Assembly: GCF_004122115.1 (NCBI RefSeq)
Contig: NZ_SBKP01000001.1
Coordinates: 186,001-250,000 of the forward strand
Reading direction: 5' to 3'
From: Sphingobium fluviale
GTDB taxonomy: Bacteria > Pseudomonadota > Alphaproteobacteria > Sphingomonadales > Sphingomonadaceae
DNA length: 64,000 nucleotides
Shown here: one piece after another, positions 58,614-64,000 of the stretch
Position numbering within the stretch: position 1 is the first letter of the stretch
Layout: the number at the start of each line of letters is the position of its first letter
Position numbers and translations under genes: made by a program
Notes under the pieces: model-generated
The model's input: only the letters and a program-made list of their open reading frames with translations
Database searches by the model: none
What the model was told of the DNA's origin: nothing

Positions 58614-59516
58614 ATGGCCAAAGGCAATACTTCCAACGCAGTCGTGCCGGTTCTCGGCTCAGACGCCAGCCTCAACCGCTATCTGGCAGAGATCAGGAAA
58701 TTCCCGATCCTGACGCCGGAGCAGGAATATATGCTCGCCAAGCGCTATCAGGAACATCAGGATCCCGAAGCCGCCGCGCAGCTCGTCACCAGCCACCTGC
58801 GCCTCGTCGCCAAGATCGCGATGGGCTATCGCGGCTATGGCCTGCCGGTTTCCGAGCTGATTTCGGAGGGCAATATCGGTCTGATGCAGGGCGTCAAGAA
58901 GTTCGAGCCGGATCGCGGCTTCCGCCTCGCCACCTATGCGATGTGGTGGATCAGGGCATCGATACAGGAATTCATCCTGCGCAGCTGGTCGCTGGTCAAA
59001 ATGGGCACCACGGCGGCGCAGAAGAAGCTGTTCTTCAACCTGCGGCGCATGAAGAATAATATCGAGGCGTTTGAGGACGGCGATCTTCACCCCGATGACG
59101 TGACCAAGATTGCCACTGATCTCGGCGTCAGCGAGGAGGACGTCGTCAGCATGAACCGCCGCATGGCGATGGGCGGGGATACCTCGCTCAATGTGCCGAT
59201 GCGCGAGGATGGCGAGGGCCAGTGGCAGGATTGGCTGGCCGACGATGGCCCGTTGCAGGATGAGCGCGTGGCCAATGCCGAAGAGCAGGACATGCGCCAC
59301 CAGCTGCTGCTGGAAGCGATGGACAGCCTTAATGACCGCGAGCAGCATATCCTGACCGAGCGTCGCCTCGCCGAAGAGCCGAAAACGCTGGAAGAACTGA
59401 GCCAGGTCTATGGCGTCTCGCGTGAGCGCGTCCGCCAGATCGAGGTGCGCGCGTTCGAGAAGCTGCAAAAGGCGATGATGCGAATCGCTGGCGAACGGCA
59501 TCTGCTGCCCGCCTGA
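58614..59516 (+). CDS. rpoH: Heat-shock sigma factor RpoH
   Basis: A 300-residue sigma-32. Region 1.2/2.1 is LNRYLAEIRKFPILTPEQEY; region 2.4 with the RpoH box appears in TYAMWWIRASIQEFILRSWSLVK; region 4.2 is LEELSQVYGVSRERVRQIE. It directs RNA polymerase to heat-shock genes such as groESL, whose promoter in this window has the expected pattern. The start MAKGNTSNAVVPV is chosen by family length and AGGG upstream. Confidence 0.96.
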   Translation: MAKGNTSNAVVPVLGSDASLNRYLAEIRKFPILTPEQEYMLAKRYQEHQDPEAAAQLVTSHLRLVAKIAMGYRGYGLPVSELISEGNIGLMQGVKKFEPDRGFRLATYAMWWIRASIQEFILRSWSLVKMGTTAAQKKLFFNLRRMKNNIEAFEDGDLHPDDVTKIATDLGVSEEDVVSMNRRMAMGGDTSLNVPMREDGEGQWQDWLADDGPLQDERVANAEEQDMRHQLLLEAMDSLNDREQHILTERRLAEEPKTLEELSQVYGVSRERVRQIEVRAFEKLQKAMMRIAGERHLLPA

Positions 59517-59565
59517 GCGGGTTCGACTGGCTTATTTTGCGTATCAATCTGATAGAAAAGGAAAA

Positions 59566-59593
59566 ACCCGGCACCCTGTTAGGAGTGCCGGGT
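59566..59593. terminator. GC hairpin downstream of rpoH
   Basis: CCCGGCAC (59567-59574) pairs with GTGCCGGG (59585-59592), loop of ten. The A-run is on the left, so the terminator form is on the minus strand; on the plus strand no T-run follows. Role after rpoH is uncertain. Confidence 0.4.
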
Positions 59594-59728
59594 AAGGTGA
59601 TAAGGATAGCCATTGGCAATCCCATCAGGTCGCGGTCATCATAATAAATATCTTGTGCTAATGTTCCGTGACTTCAGTCAAACATCGTAAATTTTGCATC
59701 CGGGCCGGGCAGCCCCTATAGGACGTTC

Positions 59729-60211
59729 ATGGCTATCTTTCCTCGCCCCGTCTCTCCCAAAAGCGCAGCAGGAGACCTGTGGGGCTATCTGCTCGAAAAG
59801 CGGACTCATCGCTGGCCGCTACTCGGTGTTTCGGCCGCGCTGACATGGGTGATCATCTGGGTGTTCATGGTCGATGCGAACACCAACACGATGCCCAAGC
59901 AAAACCAGATCATGTATTTCCAGAACTGGACGGCGGACCGATCCGACGTCACCATTATCCTGCAACAGAAGGCGGATCTGGCGGCACGGGTTAAGGCGCT
60001 GCATGCCAAGCAGAAGGAAATGCAAAAGATTGCCGATATGTTCGGCATCGAATGGCGCGAGGATGCCAAGCGCAACGCCGCGCGTGAGGCCGAGGCAGTG
60101 CGCTATCTCAACGCCCAGCTCGACAAGAAGCTGGCCGAGGCACAGGCCAAGCTGGACGCGGGCCAGCCGCTTGCGAGGCCAGAGCCTTCCCCCTCCGGCC
60201 CGGTGGAATGA
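59729..60211 (+). CDS. Hypothetical membrane protein, 160 aa
   Basis: One hydrophobic segment (WPLLGVSAALTWVIIWVFMV at about residues 29-48), followed by a helical, charged C-terminal half with KADLAARVKALHAKQKEMQKIADM and EDAKRNAAREAEAVRYLNAQL that may form a coiled coil in the periplasm. No family recognised; the same kind of gene occurs before ribD in related genomes as far as I can recall. It overlaps ribD by four bases (ATGA), so translation is coupled. Confidence 0.8.
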   Translation: MAIFPRPVSPKSAAGDLWGYLLEKRTHRWPLLGVSAALTWVIIWVFMVDANTNTMPKQNQIMYFQNWTADRSDVTIILQQKADLAARVKALHAKQKEMQKIADMFGIEWREDAKRNAAREAEAVRYLNAQLDKKLAEAQAKLDAGQPLARPEPSPSGPVE

Positions 60212-61191
60212 CGGCAACGCGGAATGACGCGCGCTTCATGCGCGCAGCGATTGCGCTCTCATTGCGCGGGCAGGGCCGCACCGCGCCCAACCCCAATGTG
60301 GGCTGTATCATTGTCAAGGGTACTGTCGTCATCGGGCGCGGCTGGACCCAACCCGGCGGTCGCCCCCATGCCGAGGCGCAGGCGCTGGCCCAGGCGGATG
60401 GCCTGACCGACGGCGCGACAGCCTATGCTTCGCTCGAACCCTGTTTTCATCTCTCCCCCCGTGGCCCGCGCTGTGTGGAATTGATCGCCCGCGCCGGGAT
60501 TGCACGCGTCGTCATCGCCGCGGCCGATCCAGATCCCCGTACCAACGGCCAGAGCATCGCCTGGCTGCGCGCGCAGGGCATCACGGTCGACACAGGCGTG
60601 CTGGCGGATGAAGCGCGCGCCGCGATGGATGGCTTCTTCGCCCGACAGACTTTGGGCCGCCCGGCGGTCACACTCAAGCTAGGCCTGTCGCTGGATGGGT
60701 GCATTGCCTGTGGAGATGGCAGCAGCCAGTGGATCACTTCTGCTCCCGCCCGCCATCATGCACATGTGATGCGCGCGCATCATGACGCGATACTTGTCGG
60801 ACGTGGAACATGGTGGGCAGACAAGCCCCGTCTCAACATACGCCTGCCCGGCCTCGAAGACCACGCGCCGCAGCGCATCCTGCTGGGCCATGGCGCCCCA
60901 CCTGATGGCTGGGCAATCATCGACGATCCCACCCGCATAGCGGACATCGAAGGCGCGTCCCGTCTGATGGTAGAGGGTGGCGCACAGACAGCCGCCGCGT
61001 TTCTCGCGGCAGATCTGGTCGATACGCTACTGCTTTATCGTGCGCCCATCATCCTTGGCGGCGGCAAACCCGGCGTGGCGGACATCGGCCTGCCCTCGCT
61101 CGATGCCGCACACGGCCGCTGGCGGCTTGTCGACAGGCGTATGCTGGGTGTCGACGCGATGGAGGTTTACGCGCGCGCAAGAGCGGGCTAG
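60208..61191 (+). CDS. ribD: Riboflavin deaminase/reductase RibD
   Basis: A 327-residue two-domain enzyme. The deaminase part has TAPNPNVGCIIV, PHAEAQALAQ and the zinc-ligand segment LEPCFHLSPRGPRC, in which the usual GRTPPC reading is altered. The reductase part follows (VTLKLGLSLDGCIACGDGSSQW, RLMVEGGAQTAAAFL). It carries out steps two and three of riboflavin synthesis. Four-base overlap with the upstream gene, nine bases before ribE. Confidence 0.93.
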   Translation: MTATRNDARFMRAAIALSLRGQGRTAPNPNVGCIIVKGTVVIGRGWTQPGGRPHAEAQALAQADGLTDGATAYASLEPCFHLSPRGPRCVELIARAGIARVVIAAADPDPRTNGQSIAWLRAQGITVDTGVLADEARAAMDGFFARQTLGRPAVTLKLGLSLDGCIACGDGSSQWITSAPARHHAHVMRAHHDAILVGRGTWWADKPRLNIRLPGLEDHAPQRILLGHGAPPDGWAIIDDPTRIADIEGASRLMVEGGAQTAAAFLAADLVDTLLLYRAPIILGGGKPGVADIGLPSLDAAHGRWRLVDRRMLGVDAMEVYARARAG

Positions 61192-61200
61192 AGCCAAGCC

Positions 61201-61824
61201 ATGTTTACCGGCATCATCACAGACATTGGCACTATCCTCTCTGCCGATCAGCGCGGAGATCTGCGCCTCGTCATCGCCTGCGGGTATGACATGGACGGTG
61301 TGGCGCTCGGCGCGTCAATCGCGTGTTCCGGCGTGTGCCTCACGGTGGTGGACAAGGGCACAGGCGCCGATGGCAAAGGCTGGTTCGCGGTCGACGCCTC
61401 GGCCGAAACCGTGCGCCGCACTGCTGTGGGCATGTGGGAATCTGGCCGCCGCCTCAACCTTGAGCGGGCGCTCAAGCTGGGCGATGAGCTGGGCGGGCAT
61501 ATCGTCACCGGCCATGTCGATGGCGTCGCCACCGTGATCGGCGTGTGCGAGGAAGGCGAATCGCGTCGCGTCGGCTTCACCGTATCGCCTGACATAGCGC
61601 CCTTTGTCGCGCAGAAGGGCTCTATCACCATAGATGGTGTGTCGCTCACCGTGAACGAGGTCACAGATCACAAGGGCGAGACGCATTTCAGCGTTAACCT
61701 CATTCCGCACACATGGTCCGTCACCACACTGGACGAGCTGGTGCAGGGGCGCGCGGTAAACATCGAGATCGATGTACTGGCGCGCTATCTTGCACGGATG
61801 AAGGAACGCATCACCGTCGTATGA
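61201..61824 (+). CDS. ribE: Riboflavin synthase alpha
   Basis: A 207-residue enzyme made of two lumazine-binding repeats: MFTGIITDIGTIL, GASIACSGVCLTVVDKG, GGHIVTGHVDGVATVIG, SITIDGVSLTVNEV. It makes riboflavin from two dimethyl-ribityl-lumazine molecules produced by RibH. The gene is between ribD and ribB in the same direction; 49 bases separate its stop from ribB. Confidence 0.95.
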   Translation: MFTGIITDIGTILSADQRGDLRLVIACGYDMDGVALGASIACSGVCLTVVDKGTGADGKGWFAVDASAETVRRTAVGMWESGRRLNLERALKLGDELGGHIVTGHVDGVATVIGVCEEGESRRVGFTVSPDIAPFVAQKGSITIDGVSLTVNEVTDHKGETHFSVNLIPHTWSVTTLDELVQGRAVNIEIDVLARYLARMKERITVV

Positions 61825-61873
61825 TGTGATTTACCGTCTTGACGATCACATTGTGATGTGATTTTATTCATAA
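61822..61873 (+). promoter_or_regulatory. Promoter with TGTGAT half-sites in front of ribB
   Basis: Three TGTGAT repeats (61825-61830, 61852-61857, 61857-61862) and the reverse form ATCACA (61845-61850). ATCACA-T-TGTGAT at 61845-61857 is a perfect palindrome. The sequence TGATGTGATTT occurs at 61822-61832 and again at 61854-61864, exactly 32 bases apart. A -35-like TTGACG at 61839-61844 with a -10-like TTTTAT at 61862-61867 straddles the palindrome. No ribosome site precedes the ATG at 61874. Confidence 0.65.
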
Positions 61874-63154
61874 ATGTCTATACAGCTTATCGATCGGATC
61901 ACATCCCTCATCCGCAGCGGCGCCATGTCGCGCTCTGGCCTTGCCCGTGCGGCCGGCCTCCACGCCAACAGCCTGCGCAAGCTGGGCGATGGCGACTGGA
62001 ACCCCACCGCTGAAACCCTCTCCCGCCTTGAGGCCTATCTGACGAAGCGCGAAAGCGGCACCGCACTCGCCAGCCCGGAGGAAATCATCAACGAGGCGCG
62101 CAACGGGCGCATGTATATTCTCGTCGATGATGAAGACCGCGAGAATGAGGGCGATCTCATCATCCCCGCGCAGATGGCGACGCCGGATGCCATCAATTTC
62201 ATGGCGACTCACGGGCGCGGTCTCATCTGCCTCGCGCTCAGCAAGCAGCGGGTCGATCAGCTTGGGCTGGATCTTATGAGCCGCGCCAACGGCACCCGGC
62301 ATGAAACCGCCTTCACCGTCTCCATCGAGGCGCGCGAGGGCGTGACCACCGGCATATCGGCGGCGGACCGGGCACGAACTATCGCTGTTGCCATAGACTC
62401 ATCCAAAGGGCGGCAGGATATCGTCTCGCCAGGTCATGTCTTCCCCTTGGTCGCGCGTGATGGCGGCGTCCTGATCCGCACCGGCCATACCGAGGCGGCA
62501 GTAGATGTCTCGCGTCTCGCAGGCCTCAATCCCTCCGGCGTGATCTGCGAGATCATGAAGGATGACGGCACCATGGCCCGGCTCGATGATCTCATCCCCT
62601 TCGCGCAGAAGCACAGGCTGAAGATCGGCACGATCCGCGATCTCATCGCCTATCGGCGGCGGCATGATCATCTGCTGGAGCGCCGGGCCGAAGCGAGCTT
62701 CACCAGCCGCTGGGGCGGCGAATGGAAAGCGATCACCTTCTTCAACTCCGCCACGCAATCCGAACAGCTGGTGCTGCAAAAGGGCAATATCGATCCTGAC
62801 AGCCCCACCCTCGTCCGCATGCACCAGATCAACCCCTTCGCCGATATATTCGGCGAGGATATTGAACGCAGCGGCCTGCTGGCCCGTGCGATGGAGATTA
62901 TCGGCAAAGAAGGCGCTGGGCTTATCGTCGCCATCAATCGACGCGCGCCAGACGATTTTTCCCGCCTGCTGATGATGCGCGACGGCGCACAGCCCCGCGA
63001 TATGGATGAGCTGCGCGACTATGGCGTAGGCGCACAAATCCTTGCAGAATTGGGCGTGCATGACATGATCTTGCTCACCAACAGCAGCCACAGCCTGATC
63101 GCGCTTGATGGCTATGGCCTCGCCGTCGTCGGCCAGCGCACCATCGAGATTTAG
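61874..63154 (+). CDS. ribB: HTH-RibB fusion with degenerate RibA domain
   Basis: A 426-residue protein. Residues 1-58 form a helix-turn-helix ([20 protein letters not shown]). Residues 68-265 are 3,4-dihydroxy-2-butanone-4-phosphate synthase, with [12 protein letters not shown] at 85-96 and [12 protein letters not shown]. Residues about 270-426 resemble GTP cyclohydrolase II, but the zinc cysteines are replaced ([18 protein letters not shown]), so only RibB activity is expected. GTP cyclohydrolase activity must come from another gene. The HTH fused to RibB, with a palindromic site before the gene, suggests autoregulation. It has no ribosome site. Confidence 0.92.
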   Translation: MSIQLIDRITSLIRSGAMSRSGLARAAGLHANSLRKLGDGDWNPTAETLSRLEAYLTKRESGTALASPEEIINEARNGRMYILVDDEDRENEGDLIIPAQMATPDAINFMATHGRGLICLALSKQRVDQLGLDLMSRANGTRHETAFTVSIEAREGVTTGISAADRARTIAVAIDSSKGRQDIVSPGHVFPLVARDGGVLIRTGHTEAAVDVSRLAGLNPSGVICEIMKDDGTMARLDDLIPFAQKHRLKIGTIRDLIAYRRRHDHLLERRAEASFTSRWGGEWKAITFFNSATQSEQLVLQKGNIDPDSPTLVRMHQINPFADIFGEDIERSGLLARAMEIIGKEGAGLIVAINRRAPDDFSRLLMMRDGAQPRDMDELRDYGVGAQILAELGVHDMILLTNSSHSLIALDGYGLAVVGQRTIEI

Positions 63155-63164
63155 GAGATACGGT

Positions 63165-63587
63165 ATGTCGAAATTCCTGATTGTCGAGGCGCGCTTTTAC
63201 GATCACCTCAACGACCTGTTGATTGAGGGCGCGGTCGCCGCTCTCGCTGCGGCGGGGCACAGCCACGAGGTCATCACCGTTCCCGGCGCGCTGGAAATTC
63301 CGGGCGCGGTAGCACTGGCGGCGGAGAGCGGGCGCTATGACGGATATGTCGCCATCGGTGTCGTCATCCGTGGTGAGACCTATCATTTCGAGGTCGTCTC
63401 CAACGAGAGTGCGCGCGCGCTGATGGCGCTCTCGCTCGATGGCATCCCCATCGGCAACGGCATCCTCACCGTGGAGAACGAGGCGCAGGCGCTCACCCGC
63501 GCCCGCCGCACCGAAAAAGACAAGGGTGGCGAGGCCGCAAAGGCGGCGATACGGATGCTGGAACTGCGCGAGAAATTTGCGGGCTGA
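63165..63587 (+). CDS. ribH: 6,7-dimethyl-8-ribityllumazine synthase
   Basis: A 140-residue enzyme that condenses the RibB product with the pyrimidine from RibD. Motifs: [33 protein letters not shown] and [18 protein letters not shown] with the catalytic His. AGGAG precedes the ATG at 63165; a longer reading to 63105 overlaps ribB. Confidence 0.95.
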   Translation: MSKFLIVEARFYDHLNDLLIEGAVAALAAAGHSHEVITVPGALEIPGAVALAAESGRYDGYVAIGVVIRGETYHFEVVSNESARALMALSLDGIPIGNGILTVENEAQALTRARRTEKDKGGEAAKAAIRMLELREKFAG

Positions 63588-63632
63588 CAGGTTACGCCTT
63601 GCCTCCATCACGACCGGCCCTAAATAGGAGGC

Positions 63633-64000
63633 ATGGCCAGCCCCCCCCTCCCCGATGACCCGACTCTAGACGAAGTGCGCGCCGCACTGGCTCCGCTCGT
63701 CGCGCGCAATGCCGCGTTCGATGGCTGGAGCGCAGCGGCGGTGGAGCTGGCGGCGGCACAGGCTGGGGTAGACCCGGAAATCGCCGCCCTCGCCTTTGAA
63801 GGCAAGGCGCTCAGCATGATCGACGCCTGGTTCGCACATATTGACGCAAGCATGCTGGCCGCCTGCCCACCAGAACGCCTCTCAGCCATGAAGATTCGCG
63901 AGAAAATAGCAGCGCTGGTCGAGGCACGGCTTGATGCGGCATCGGCAGACAAAGAAGCACTGCGTCGGGCGCTGTCCATCCTTGCCCTGCCACAGAATAT
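63633..64000 (+). CDS. COQ9-family protein, partial
   Basis: The first 122 codons are seen; the rest runs past the window. The start MASPPLPDDPTLDEVRAAL has TAGGAGGC upstream. The helical sequence (VARNAAFDGWSAAAVELAAAQ, FEGKALSMIDAWFAH, ERLSAMKIREKIAALVEARL) matches COQ9, a lipid-binding protein of ubiquinone synthesis that helps COQ7. It begins 45 bases after ribH and may share its transcript. Confidence 0.85.
   Translation, partial: MASPPLPDDPTLDEVRAALAPLVARNAAFDGWSAAAVELAAAQAGVDPEIAALAFEGKALSMIDAWFAHIDASMLAACPPERLSAMKIREKIAALVEARLDAASADKEALRRALSILALPQN

Noticed and set aside
59594..60207. FMN riboswitch before the riboflavin genes
   Set aside because: I saw none of the conserved riboswitch segments between rpoH and ribD or between ribE and ribB.

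Overview
The window reads as chromosomal DNA of an alphaproteobacterium of the order Sphingomonadales. The basis is the high-GC codon use, a CtrA/ChpT pair, a PEPxxWA-CTERM surface protein, rluD-like/rpoH adjacency, the mdh-sucD-sucA-odhB-lpdA block and a COQ9-family gene. The genus cannot be settled from the sequence alone.

Bases 1 to about 10,200 look like the end of an integrated mobile element or genomic island. It holds a large ParB-like protein and a zinc-finger/Toprim protein of the type found on integrative elements. Next come a three-gene chromate-resistance operon (chrA, a Tat-exported superoxide dismutase, a ChrB C-terminal-domain protein), a divergent four-gene cassette of unknown function with HEPN-like motifs and a DUF4238 protein, and an AbiJ-like abortive-infection protein. 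No integrase or attachment site was found, so the boundary is inferred.

From about 10,230 the content is ordinary backbone. 10.2-18.2 kb carries ctrA, an acyltransferase, an RluA-type synthase, arfB, an oxyR-like regulator, moaE-moaD-pgsA, an LplT-like exporter, an unlisted 59-codon membrane-protein gene and a methyltransferase. 18.3-26.1 kb has a lipoprotein, an enoyl-CoA hydratase, an MFS permease, a sirtuin, dapB, nth, tRNA-Arg(CCG), a cyclophilin and a PerM-type permease. 26.2-31.3 kb has groESL with both a CIRCE operator and a heat-shock-type promoter, an outer-membrane barrel protein and sppA. 31.3-41 kb holds TCA-cycle genes (lpdA, odhB, sucA, sucD, mdh, zapE, sdhB), with sucC and the other sdh genes not adjacent. 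41.1-44.1 kb is a small foreign-looking glycosyltransferase pair with extreme AT bias. 44.1-50.3 kb has folP, sodB, puuD, sufE-like, an LLM oxidoreductase, a J-domain protein, the RNase P RNA gene and the PEP-CTERM protein.

50.3-57.1 kb is a chemotaxis operon (cheA-cheW-cheY-cheB-cheR, then an amidase) with chpT beside it and a perfect CtrA-type box in front of cheA. ChpT relays phosphate to CtrA in Caulobacter, so the window contains both ends of a likely regulatory link to motility. 57.1-64 kb has a JAMM-fold protein, an RluD-like synthase, rpoH and a riboflavin operon (ribD, ribE, ribB, ribH) that leads into a COQ9-family gene.

Three non-coding signals stand out. The first is a family of long intergenic palindromes (three copies) flanked by small hairpins with compensatory base changes. 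The second is a bulged hairpin present at two places with paired changes. The third is a cluster of TGTGAT half-sites lying within a promoter directly in front of an HTH-RibB fusion whose message appears leaderless.
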